NCBI RefSeq assembly: GCF_036320965.1
Contig: NC_092225.1
Span: forward strand, 77,792,613-77,856,612
Source: Panulirus ornatus
Lineage: Eukaryota; Arthropoda; Malacostraca; Decapoda; Palinuridae
Direction: 5' to 3'
Length of the DNA stretch: 64,000 nt
Made by a program: the position numbers and the translations under genes
Notes under the pieces: model-generated
Seen by the model: the letters and a program-made list of their open reading frames with translations, nothing else
Database searches by the model: none
What the model was told of the DNA's origin: nothing
Shown here: piece after piece, positions 12,591 through 22,439 of the stretch
Position numbering within the stretch: position 1 is the stretch's first letter
Layout: each line of letters starts with the position of its first letter

Positions 12591-13560
12591 GGCAACACAC
12601 CCACTGCCTTGCTACCCCTCACTTTCCTTCCTCCTCCTCCTCCTCCTCCTTCTGCAAAGAGACTGAGTCCATCATCTCTCACCAGCACGCCTTCACTTGA
12701 TGTACCAGCTCTCTCCGTCTTCCTCATTAACACATTTTTTGAGTTTCCTCCCCAACGCACCCGCCACAGTCGTTTCACTCAATTTCCCTTTACTACTACT
12801 TCCCCGATCCACCCTCCTCTATTTCCTCCTCACGCACCAGTATATTGGCCACACCAACACACACTTCATCTCGTTGATCAAAACACTACCACCATCACCA
12901 CCGTACTCTCGAGTACCGTATAGCACACCTTCGCCCAAACACACACTCTGCTGTATTCAGCTTCCCCAGAACACTTACCTGGACACACCCACTGACCTCC
13001 TCGGACATACGCTTACCGTCCCTCGTCCAGCAACATACCTTCATTACATCCTCCGTGTCCATCCCCGCAGTGTAGGCTCAGCTGTGGTTTTAGCACACCT
13101 TTCCTTCCCCTCCCCAGCATGTCCAGACCGCTGCTCTTGTGGTACCCACGACCCACCTCCAGCTATTTCTCCCTCATCCCCTCCTCCACCTCTGTGCCTT
13201 ACACCCTCCTCGTCCTCTCCAGGATACTCTCCTCCTCCTCCTCGTTCTACAACATTCCTTCGACCGTCCCTTCCTCAACATACACTGCCCAACACCCTCT
13301 CCACCTCCCTTCTTCATCATTGGCCTCGCATCTCTCTTCCTCTGTAGATACACCCTCAGCTTCTCTCCTCCTGCACTACACCTTCCGTCAGTGTCACCGC
13401 TCTACCATATCTCCCCCATCAGCTCCCTTACCTCCCCCCCAATACGTGCTCTACCATTCCTCCTTCAGCACAGCCTCGTGTCCAACAAACCCTCCACAAT
13501 TCGTTCTCCAATATATCCTCCCCCATTCCCCAAGAAAGCACACGTCATTAGTCCTTCATA
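12591..13560. repeat. Kilobase-scale pyrimidine-rich region
   Basis: The top strand is heavily C/T (CCTCCTCCTCC at about 12,630, and many CACC, TCCC and CTTCC blocks). All three top-strand frames stay open for long stretches (216, 157 and 170 codons, overlapping), which shows that the openness comes from lack of purines, hence of stop codons. No domain is visible in any of the translations. Confidence 0.75.
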
Positions 13561-13672
13561 TCCACTTTCTGCCAATGTTTATCCCTTTATGAGCTCGATA
13601 GATCAGCCATCAGACGAGTCTTTCGTGGGATTTCATTGTCTTTGTCAATGACAGATATTTTCCTCCATAAAT

Positions 13673-13699
13673 CACACACACACACATGCACACACACAC

Positions 13700-13777
<78 letters not shown>
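13673..13777. repeat. (CA)n microsatellite, interrupted
   Basis: About 105 bp of CA with a few substitutions near its left edge (ATGCACAC, CACGCACA). Confidence 0.97.
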
Positions 13778-13780
<3 letters not shown>

Positions 13781-13809
13781 CGACTGAAGCTATTGCTGGT
13801 GGCTATTGT

Positions 13810-13812
<3 letters not shown>

Positions 13813-13861
<49 letters not shown>
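13813..13861. repeat. (AC)n microsatellite
   Basis: About 24 AC units, 35 bp after the preceding array. The two may be one array split by a short insertion. Confidence 0.97.
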
Positions 13862-13862
<1 letters not shown>

Positions 13863-13984
13863 CGCCGCTCCAGACAAATCAGCCTGACTTTGATGATTGC
13901 ATCCCGCGATATCATACGATGCCTTACCCCTGGGAGGACTCTCTTATACTCAGATGTCGACGTGGTGCCGGTATGAGCCGAAAA

Positions 13985-14125
13985 AGCTGCCGGAGAGTGA
14001 TCTGGTACACCGTCAGTCCGTCAGGAGGTCCTTTGAAGTATGTCAGGGATTCTCTGGTGCAGTGCCTCGCAACCTGTGTCTCGCGGCACGCTGACGTTCC
14101 CTGGTGCCTTCCTCATTAGAACAAT
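13985..14125 (+). repeat. Dispersed repeat family H, copy 2 (partial)
   Basis: The segment around 14,085-14,120 (GACGTTCCCTGGTGCCTTCC) matches the bottom-strand segment at 735-765 and gives the translation LTFPGAFLI against LAFPRAFLK in copy 1. The CCTCGAGC/GGAGTCCGG part is missing here. Confidence 0.45.
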
Positions 14126-14194
14126 AGAACGGACATGGCACTGTCTTTACGAACAAATACAGGTATCGTTTTATGGAAATATGTGTTGTAAATC

Positions 14195-14665
14195 ACTCGA
14201 AAATATATGTGGTGTGAGGAGGGTTGATCGAAGAAAAAATGATAGAGTAAGAGGTGCGGTGGTAAGAGATGGATGTATTGAGAGAGTTGAGGAGGCTTTA
14301 CTGAAATGGTGTGGACATTTAGAGAGGATGAGTGAGGAGAGGATGACTGAGAGGGTATACATGTCATAAGTGGAGGGGACATGGAAAAGGGGGAAGTCAT
14401 GGAGGAGGTGGAGTGATGGAATGAAGATTGATTCGAAGGATCGGGGCCTGAGAATGTAGGAGGTTGTGAGGGGTGTAAGGGACAGAGCGACTTGTGAGTT
14501 GAATTTAGGCATATGAAGTTGTCGGAGAAAGCCATGGAAAAGTGTCTGGTTGTTGAATAGCAGGTCCTGATATCAATTTATTAAATATGACAGCTAGAGG
14601 GTGGATATAAATGAAAAAGGCCATTCCTTCGTCTGATCCTCGTTAATGCGGGAAATTGCGAATAT
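14195..14665 (+). mobile_element. Family A (RTE-like) LINE relic: diverged ORF end and tail
   Basis: The top strand reads VRRVDR..., then EEALLKWCGHLERMSEERMT, then (after a stop) VEGTWK.GKSWRRWSDGMK and DRGLRM. This parallels the C-terminal segment of the intact copy at 37.6 kb ([36 protein letters not shown]). The end at about 14,620-14,655 resembles the family tail core, with CCTCGTTAATGCGGG in place of CCTCGCAAACGCGGG. Stops and substitutions show an older copy than its neighbours. A younger tail (14,666 onward) abuts it directly. Confidence 0.75.
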
Positions 14666-14831
14666 GTATATATATGCGTCTGGGGTAAACCATGGAAAGC
14701 TGTGTAGGTATGTATATTTGCGTGTGTGGACGTATGTATATACATGTGTATGGGGGTGGGTTGGGCCATTTCTTTCGTCTGTTTCCTTGCGCTACCTCGC
14801 AAACGCGGGAGACAGCGACAAAGCAAAAAAA

Positions 14832-14850
<19 letters not shown>
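14666..14850 (+). mobile_element. Family A LINE 3' tail without its own ORF
   Basis: Begins GCGTCTGGGGTAAACCATGG and runs through GGGTTGGGCCATTTCTTTCG to the core GCGCTACCTCGCAAACGCGG plus GAGACAGCGACAAAGC, then about 25 A. It is nearly identical to the tails at 15,556-15,718, 37,371-37,530 (-) and 55,790-55,951. Only a diverged, older ORF lies upstream, so this is either a severely 5'-truncated young copy or a tail-only element. Confidence 0.85.

Positions 14851-14912
<62 letters not shown>
14849..14912. repeat. (AT)n following poly(A)
   Basis: 32 AT units directly after the A tract of the preceding tail. The next family A fragment starts at once at 14,913. Confidence 0.97.
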
Positions 14913-14915
<3 letters not shown>

Positions 14916-15529
14916 GAGGTAAGTTTGAATGGAGAAAAACTGGAGGAAGTAAAGTGTTTTAGATATCTGGGAGTGGATCTGGCAGCGGATGGAACCATGG
15001 AAGCGGAAGTGAATCATAGGGTGAGGGAGGGGGCGAAAATCCTGGGAGCCTTGAAGAATGTGTGGAAGTCGAGAACATTATCTCGGAAAGAAAAATGGGT
15101 ATGTTTGAAGGAATAGTGGTTCCAACAATGTTGTATGGTTGCGAGTCGTGGGCTATGGATAGAGTTGTGCGCAGGAGGGTGGATGTGCTGGAAATGAGAT
15201 GTTTGAGGACAATGTGTGGTGTGAGGTGGTTTGATCGAGTAAGTAATGTAAGGGTAAGAGAGATGTGTGGAAATAAAAAGAGCTTGGTTGAGAGAGCAGA
15301 AGAGGATGTTTTGAAATGGTTTGGGCACATGGAGAGAATGAGTGAGGAAAGATTGACCAAGAGGATATATGTGTCGGAGGTGGAGGGAACGAGGAGAAGT
15401 GGGAGACCAAATTGGAGGTGGAAAGATGGAGTGAAAAAGATTTTGAGTGATCGGGGCCTGAACATGCAGGAGGGTGAAAGGCGGGCAAGGAATAGAGTGA
15501 ATTGGATCGATGTAGTATACCGGGGTTGA
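14913..15529 (+). pseudogene. RT C-terminal part of family A LINE, one-base frameshift
   Basis: Two adjoining frames carry the C-terminal half of the family A protein. The first, up to 15,090, contains [20 protein letters not shown] and [18 protein letters not shown]. The second, to the stop at 15,527-15,529, contains [38 protein letters not shown] and [19 protein letters not shown]. Comparison with the open copy at 37.6 kb shows a single missing C at 15,090/15,091 (GGAAAGAAAAATG here, GGAAAGCAAAAATG there). Apart from that the two copies differ by scattered substitutions only, so the frameshift is recent. The RT catalytic region is absent: the copy begins downstream of it, exactly at the end of a (TA)n array. 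Confidence 0.9.
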
Positions 15530-15714
15530 CGTGCTGTCAGTGGATTGAATCAGGGCATGTGAAGCGTCTGGGGTAAACCATGGAAAGCTGTGTAGGTATG
15601 TATATTTGCGTGTGTGGACGTATGTATATACATGTGTATGGGGGTGGGTTGGGCCATTTCTTTCGTCTGTTTCCTTGCGCTACCTCGCAAACGCGGGAGA
15701 CAGCGACAAAAAAA

Positions 15715-15718
<4 letters not shown>
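15530..15718 (+). mobile_element. Family A LINE 3' tail
   Basis: Follows the stop codon directly: GACGTGCTGTCAGTGGATTG, then GCGTCTGGGGTAAACCATGG, the TGTGGACGTATGTATATACA stretch and the hairpin core at about 15,676-15,707, ending in A11. It is the functional-looking arrangement of ORF end, 3' UTR, A tract and (TA)n. Confidence 0.9.

Positions 15719-15793
<75 letters not shown>
15719..15793. repeat. (TA)n microsatellite at family A 3' end
   Basis: About 37 TA units immediately after the A tract. Confidence 0.97.
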
Positions 15794-15795
<2 letters not shown>

Positions 15796-15929
15796 TTAGC
15801 TGATAACCACGAGAAAGATGAAACACGATAAGTTCCAGTGCACTTTAGTGTAATGATTACATCGTCAGGGGAGATACAAGAATGAGACTGACTTTAGAAG
15901 TTACTTTATATACAATAACTTTATATACA

Positions 15930-17180
15930 AAGAAGAGGATCACATTCTACGTCATCAAGCTGATTGAAAACTTCAAAGGTTGTGATCAGGTTACCCCTCA
16001 CTCTCAAATGAAAGACCTTGCGCCTTTCCCTGTAACTTACCTCATCTTTATTACCCTTTTCTGGACCTTGTCGATTAGTTCGCTGTGCCTCTGTAAGTGC
16101 TATGACTAGACTTGAGAAGCAGATTCTAATGCAGGATGTGAACAGCTTGCTGAATATTTACTTATCCTTGTCTTTGAAGTCTATTGCAGTATTAGCTGGC
16201 AAACAGTTTGTCTCCTTATTGTTCTCCTGATGTGGGACTGTAGCGGCCTGCTGAGAGGCAATGTCAGCTCCCAGGTCCCTGTCGCAGTGAGAATCATGCG
16301 GCTTATTTCCTGCTGTAGATTTTAAGGTCTTCTTTTGCTGTGTCCCTTTTCTTATTGCAGTGATCATGTATCAGACCAACTTTGGGGTTTGTCTGGCTCT
16401 CTTGTGAGTTGATGCAATCATCTTCTCTTTTCACGTTCCTCGTAGCCTTGAGATCATCCGCAAATATATTCAGGCCGGACTCCTATTCTGCTAGCATGTC
16501 ATTAGCATAAATAGGAAATGGTCCTAGAACAGATCTGTTGCATATCACTGGTGACCTCAATTCATTTCGAGAATGTTCCCCTGACATTCATCCTTTGTTT
16601 CCATTCACTAAAATAATCTTTCGCGTCTCGAAATAATCAGCCCTTTATATTCTACACTGAAAGTCCTTCTTCTTTACCAGCTTCCTCTTTGGCTCACTGT
16701 CAAGTGCTTAAAGGCATTCTAGATACAGACAGTCTGCTCAGTCTTCTCTCTTGTCTGAAACGGAGCTCCCACTCTCATAGAAATCTAAGAGGCTCTCGTT
16801 TTGCATGGCCTTCTGTATTACAAACTGTGTTGTCTTTCACTCAGGTAGCTCCCCCTCTGCAGGAAGTCATCCATTTGCTTTATGATGTTTATTTCCAGTA
16901 CCTTACAGGCCACACTACTCAGAGAGACCGGTCTGTATTGTAGCGCTTGTCCTTTTCTTATGGCTCTTAAACCTTTTTCCAGCGACATCTTGAACAACAT
17001 TTCCTGCAGCTTGTCGAGCGTATCCGCACACAGCTTCAGCACCCATGCAGAAATATCATCAGGACTCTGAGCATTACACGGGTCGAAGCCCTCTAGTATT
17101 TTGTTTATGTCTTATATGGGTATTTCAATGCTTTCTAATACCGCCTCCCATTTATAAATCTTTGCTGTTGGTGCTCTAGT
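15930..17180 (-). mobile_element. Family B (CR1/L2-like) LINE relic
   Basis: Bottom-strand motifs in the correct order: YRPVSLSSVACKVLE near 16,930 and SERQHSL near 16,820 (RT entry), VLGPFLIYANDMLAE near 16,510 (motif B/C approach), then NIFADDLKA near 16,460 (catalytic F-A-D-D still readable), and a decayed C-terminal zone near 16,120-15,940. The start of the RT segment matches the 7.5 kb copy (YRPVSLTTVACK), so they belong to one family. Frames are broken between motifs and no GVPQG box is readable. The reading direction is the same as for the 7-8 kb copy. Confidence 0.75.
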
Positions 17181-17289
17181 GCCTTCCTCTGTGACCATTT
17201 GGTGGATCGGAATTATCTGCAGCTCCGAGAGCTAAATTTAAGCTATTCTCTAATTTGATGGCTAAGTCTGTTTCCAAGATATCTATGCC

Positions 17290-18240
17290 TTCCTACGTAG
17301 TCAACGTGTGACCCATTATTCAACTAAATTTTTCATGTGGCTCCACTTCTTTTGGAAGGGCATCTGCTGAGTATTTTGGTTTTCCTAGCAGAGATGGTAA
17401 GTCATAGCCTTTCATGGTTAGATATAGAGGTGTTGATCCTGATATAGTCAGCATAACTAAGCATTTAGTGTTTGGTGCTCTTGGGCATGGACCGAAGGAA
17501 GGCATGAATTGGGACATAAAAACAAGGTGGGCCTTAGTACACCACCCCGCGGAATGCCAGGTTCAAGTTCTTTGATTTTACTTCTTTGTTCATGAAGCAC
17601 ATGTCTTTCCGTTGGCCTCGTAGCCAAAGATCCACCGCAGGAGCCAGTTCATGCTGGATTATTTGATTGATAGTATAGGATATTATACGTAGTATGAAGG
17701 GTGAAAAAAAGGTAGAGATGTAGTGATATATACTCTTTTTGTGCATAAGATTATAAAGATTGGGAGATATCTTTAGTCGTATTTACAAGAAGACTGAGGA
17801 CGATCATTTCAAGGATTTTACATAAAGAGCTTGTCTGAGACGTAGGTGTAAAGACATGAGGTTTTTTTTAGGTTTTTCACTATTGAGGTAATAAGGTTAA
17901 TCTTGCTTAGCTCATGTTATACAGTGCAAGAAAAGGATTACTCGGAAGATTGCGAGGGAGTCTTAGAATTTCTTTAGGTATGCCATCCTCTCCTAGAGAC
18001 GTAAGGTTGTCTGTGGTTAAGGCTGCGGCAACTTTGACCTCAATGAATAGGTTATTAAGACCATCATGGCCTTTGTTCATCACTAAGTGGATTTGTGTCT
18101 ATCTAAGGTCGTGTTTAAGATTTAGCTTAGCCTTCACCTCAGACGGTAGATTAGCAAAGCTAGACGTAACTGCCCAGGTGTTAATTAGTTCATTGGCTGT
18201 TTGTATTGGGTTTGCATGAGAGACTTGACTGGTTTTCTCC
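17290..18240 (-). mobile_element. Family D LINE relic (RT core)
   Basis: Bottom strand, from high to low coordinates: a degraded N-terminal RT part below 18,240; IIQHELAPAVDLWLRGQRKD near 17,670-17,610 followed by EVKSKNLNLAF; LEPGIPRGGVLRPTLF near 17,570-17,520 (RT motif B, usually G.PQGGVLSPTLF); then TLSYADYIRINTSISN near 17,480-17,440. The catalytic box is YADY rather than YADD, so the enzyme would be dead even without the stops. The GG after PQ/PR and the LRG segment set it apart from families A-C. I read it as a Jockey/I-superfamily-like LINE but cannot fix the clade by eye. Confidence 0.65.
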
Positions 18241-18465
18241 ACTACTTTTCTTCATCTCCCTCCATGCTCTGCTGATCAACAGATGTTTACCAGACACACG
18301 TTAAGTTCGGTCATGCGCTGCCGGCCAGCTGTTAGGGCAGAGTGGAACAATTCCAGCATTCCTGGTGCGCGTGATTGCCTTTACGCTTTTCCAATTTTCC
18401 TAGTGAGGCACTTAAATGTTTTGGCTTGCGGATCATTACGGAAGGCGTGAAGTCTGTCTTGGTGA

Positions 18466-18666
18466 GGCTTTGATGTGTTGCTGGGTTTTGAGGATTGGTT
18501 AGGCTGTGTTGCTGGGTTGTGAGAATTGGTTAGCTATGATATGTTGCTGGGTTGTTAGATTTGGTTAGGCTGTACTACTGAGTTATGAGAATTGGTTAGG
18601 CTATGGTGTGTTGCTGGCGTTGTGAGATTTGGTTAGGCTGTGATGTGATGTTGGGTTGTGAGAATT
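18466..18666. repeat. Approx. 34-bp degenerate tandem repeat, six copies
   Basis: Units marked by TGTTGCTGGGTT and ATTGGTTAGGCT recur at about 18,475, 18,508, 18,543, 18,575, 18,609 and 18,646. Spacing varies from 32 to 37 bp. Confidence 0.8.
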
Positions 18667-18901
18667 ACATGATAGTTTTCACCAGGTTGCTTACGAAGTT
18701 CCTCCACAGAGTCAGGTTGGTGGAGGTCTTAAACCAGCTGGACATGTGGGGGAATAACGCGGCAACACTGATCAGCAGGAAATGTAAGATGTTTTCTCTT
18801 CAACTTTCTCCCAGGGCAGATGGTACACTAGAAATGTTGACATTGGGAAGTCTAGGATGGTGACCGCCTAACATGTCATGAACAGAAATGGAAGAGCGTT
18901 T

Positions 18902-19030
18902 TGTGATTTTGATTTGCGCCGGTGTCCCCGACAGATTTATTGTGCACCCCTATGCTCATCCTGTGAGCGGTAGCGTAAAAGAATTACAGGGGTCACAAAG
19001 GGCCTTACTCAGACCCTAGTGGGTTGAAGC
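18902..19030 (+). repeat. Dispersed repeat family G, copy 1
   Basis: Shares a segment of about 125 bp with 25,031-25,155 and, more weakly, 41,012-41,125. Common blocks are CCGGTGTCCCCG, CTCATCCTGTGAGCGGTAGCG and ATTACAGGGGTC. No coding frame and no box A/B were seen, so its class is unknown. Confidence 0.8.
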
Positions 19031-20419
19031 TTGCGCGTTGTTAAGTCAAGGATGATCCCCTTTAACTATAAGTTGGCTCAAAGTTCCATGCTAGCTGTAT
19101 AGTATCATATGAATTTAACGGCCTTAACAGTGCTTTCCAGGCAGCTGAGGGATGTGTTTAAGATGCTCCACTAAGCCTGAGGTCCTCCCCATGTTGTGTG
19201 CTCTGAGAATCGATGGCATCAAGTGTCTTGGTGGTAGCAGTCCTGAAACTGAAGAAATACTTTGATATTCCTCAAGTTGGTGAAGTGTTTATTGCACTCC
19301 CTCCTGTATCAGGAGGGAGTGGAGATGTGCGGCTGTAGTGTTCTCCCACCTGCTACGGGAGACGACTGGGGCACTAGAAGGTCTCCCCACCCTTCTCCAA
19401 CTTGGCTTCCGGCTCCGGCAGGGTCTGGGGTGTGCAGGTGTTTGTCGCTCAGGAACATGTGGCGCCCCACCGTCACCGGGGCGAGGGTCAGCTGGGTTGA
19501 GTTGGTGGGCAGCGAGGCAGCTCTTCTGTGACGCCCACTCTGTCTCTGCACCTTTGTTGACGCACTTCTGGACGACAATCGCGTTGCCAGCGCAGGCCTC
19601 ACAGACCTTAGTTTCATGATGACGGGGCACAGACCCGACACCTGGGGGGGGGTCGTAAGGTTGGAAGTCCTGAACACTTGCCCCTACCGCTGGCACCTGA
19701 AGCTTCTGCAGTGGGGAAGTTGGTGTGGAGAAATTGTGTAATATCTTCCAAGAAGTTGAGAAGGACCAGCCCACTCTGCCACGACCAGGTTTGTGGCTGG
19801 TTAGTCGTCACGGCTTGAGGACCACGTCGCTCCTGAAGCATGAACGATCCAGTCCCATTGACGGTGTGGATAACAATGTATTTCTTGGGGGAGGGGATCG
19901 ACTCGGGTGATAGATGTTTTAAGCATGATGCCAGCATGTGTGCTTGATACCAAGAAGGTTGTCAGTGATATCTTGCATGCCTGTGACAAAGATTTATCGC
20001 CATTCCTCTTTATTGTTCTGGTCATTATCTTGATTTGATAAAGCAGCCTCGTGTTATCTTTCCCCTCACTGGAATAATTGAAAGTGCCGTGTGACCCCTG
20101 GTATCAGGAGCTAGTAGATCACGTAGCCTCCTGGGTAAACATCTGGCCTGCAGTCATGGAAGCAGATGGGAGCGAGACTGACCACTCTTACTACGCATTG
20201 GTAAAGGCTCCAGCCTTCACTGCCGCGACACACCCAGGAGGTCACACACCAACAGACCACTGGACCCCCTCGAGTCTGTTCGTGGTAGTGGAAGAGATAT
20301 GAAACTCAGATCAATGTGGTGAGAGTTGAAATACGTACATATGAAGAGAGAGAAATATTATAAACTTTTCATGCAGCTAAGGAGTTGCAAATAATGTCTG
20401 TCGTGGATTTCAGGAGAGA
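19031..20419. other. Spacer with a GC-rich open stretch
   Basis: Mostly featureless. Between 19,289 and 19,774 a GC-rich zone is open on the bottom strand for 161 codons (containing KVCEACAGNAIVVQKCVNKG) and at the same time in other frames on both strands, so coding is not supported by frame uniqueness. A short inverted repeat (TCCTGTATCAGGA) lies at about 19,303-19,315. Confidence 0.35.
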
Positions 20420-20970
20420 TGTTTTGCCAGTTCTACTTCAACTTATCTACGGAACTACTTTCATCCATTCGCATGGTAAATCACTCCGTATGTTAACAGT
20501 TCTGTTGAAGGCAAAGGATCTCACCTTATTCGAGGTAAGATTTTTGCCCGAGAGTTTGTAACCATTACCATGAGTGAAATTAGACGAATCAAAGTAACTC
20601 TTTAGATCGATCATCGAAACTTTTGATAATTTGAATGCCTGTATTAGATTAACCTTTAACCTTCAACTAAATAGATTTAAGTCCTTTAGTCGGTTCTCAT
20701 ACGAGTTGTTTTTCAGTCCGGGAATCTTCTTGGTAGCTTGCTCGTCTCTGTACTTTTCCCATTCATTTTTTTTTCAAGTAGGATGACCAAAAGTGAAGAC
20801 AATAAACAAGATGGGGACGCATCTTTGACTTGTAAAGAATATGGGTAATTTCCTTGGACTTCAGTTCGATAGCCCTTCCAAAAAAATCCAAGAATTTCGT
20901 TCGTCTTTTTAACTGGTTTTGTGCACTGCTCACTTGGCTTTAGATCACCAGAGATTATTACACCCAGGTC
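20420..20970 (-). mobile_element. LINE relic: RT C-terminal domain (CR1/L2-like)
   Basis: The bottom strand translates, with frame changes, as LGVIISGDLKPSEQCTKPVK, then KTNEILGFFGRAIELKSKEI, YKSKMRPHLVYCLHFWSSYL, and then SYENRLKDLNLFS followed by GYKLSGKNLTS and FNRTVNIRSDLP. This is the familiar C-terminal half of CR1/L2-type RTs (LGV-DLKWSEQC, K-NKILGFI-R, RPHLEY--QFWSP, SYEERLK-LNL, GY-L). The RT core upstream (above 20,970) is missing or unreadable. It may be the 3' part of family B or of a sister family. Confidence 0.8.
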
Positions 20971-21473
20971 TTATTCCTCATTTATCGTACACGTTGCTTC
21001 ACTGATGCAAGGCACTGCCAGCGTCACTGAATCAGCTACGCTATCACTGACGCAAATCACCCCGGGTGTCACTAGGGCGCTGGTGTTCGTGGTATTGAGT
21101 AACACAAACCCCGAGACCATCCTGGTCTGGCTGGTGTCCCGGACGGGTCACAAACGTGACCTCTGCGCCGCTTTGACTTCGACTGAACATAGCTTGTGAC
21201 CTGACGTCGGGGTACAACATCGAGAGCTCCCTCGGGCGTCAGTTGCCAGGTGTACGTACATCAGCCTCACTTTTCCGTACCATTTTCATATACCTGTCCA
21301 GTAGACAGATAGCAGTGACTTTGCTAAGTAGACAGCTATGGTAGGGTTAGTATGACAGGAACAGGTGTGTTCCATCTGACCGGAGGATGGCTGTATGTAT
21401 CCCTCGTTCACTGAGGTGTTTCCTCCTCTTGTATGTGATCATGCTGGCATATGAGCATCAGGTCGATGATGAT
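20971..21473. other. Unassigned spacer
   Basis: No recognised feature. Confidence 0.4.
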
Positions 21474-21474
21474 A

Positions 21475-21519
<45 letters not shown>

Positions 21520-21546
21520 ATCATTATTATTATCATTATTATTATT
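21474..21546. repeat. (ATT)n microsatellite
   Basis: Trinucleotide ATT/TTA array with a few ATC variants in its right half. Confidence 0.97.
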
Positions 21547-21663
21547 GGGAAACGTTACGCTCGACTTGTGTATATCTGCTTCATCTTGGCTGTATGGAAC
21601 ATCCGGGGTGGGGTGCACTTCTCTTTCATCCAGTTCCAATGCATGGTACATGTGAGTATCGTG

Positions 21664-22436
21664 GGTGAGTACCAGCAACTGGACCGGGCATGAGTAAATA
21701 TTATCATCTTGACCGGTAATGAGTAAATACCACTAACTACATCGGACTCGAGTAAATACCACTATCTCGACCGGACATGAGTAAATACCACCATTTGGAC
21801 CGGACATGAGTAGATACCACCATTTGGACCGGATATGAGTAAATACCACCATTTGGACCGGACATGAGTAGAAACCACCATTTGGACCGGACATGAGTAA
21901 ATACCACCATTTGGACCGGACATGAGTAGATACCACCATTTGGACCGGACATGAGTAGATACCACCATTTGGACCGGACATGAGTAGATACCACCATTTG
22001 GACCGGACATGAGTAAATACCACCATTTGGACCGGACATGAGTAAATACCACCATTTGGATCGGACATGAGTAAATACCACCATTTGGACCGGACATGAG
22101 TAAATACCACCATTTGGACCGGACATGAGTAAATACCACCATTTGGACCGGACATGAGTAAATACCACCATTTGGACCGGACATGAGTAAATACCACCAT
22201 TTGGACCGGACATGAGTAAATACCACCATTTGGACCAGACATGAGTAAATACCACCATTTGGACCGGACATGAGTAAATACCACCATTTGGATCGGACAT
22301 GAGTAAATACCACCATTTGGACCGGACATGAGTAAATACCACCATTTGGATCGGACATGAGTAAATACCACCATTTGGACCGGACATGAGTAAATACCTA
22401 TATCTGGACCGGACGTGAGTAACTACCACCATATGG
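21664..22436. repeat. 29-bp minisatellite, about 27 copies
   Basis: The unit of 29 bp contains TTTGGACCGGACATGAGTA followed by AATACCACCA. Variants are limited (GATCGG for GACCGG, TAGATA or TAGAAA for TAAATA, ATATGAG for ACATGAG), with more divergence at both edges. Since 29 is not a multiple of three, the frame advances with each unit. Because the unit lacks stops on the bottom strand, all three bottom-strand frames stay open for about 200-244 codons with the same 29-residue cycle. The open frames are therefore a by-product of the repeat. Confidence 0.97.
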
Positions 22437-22439
22437 ACG

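Noticed and set aside
12567..13651. Overlapping ORFs of 118-216 codons
   Set aside because: Pyrimidine-rich composition removes stop codons from all top-strand frames. No recognisable motif.
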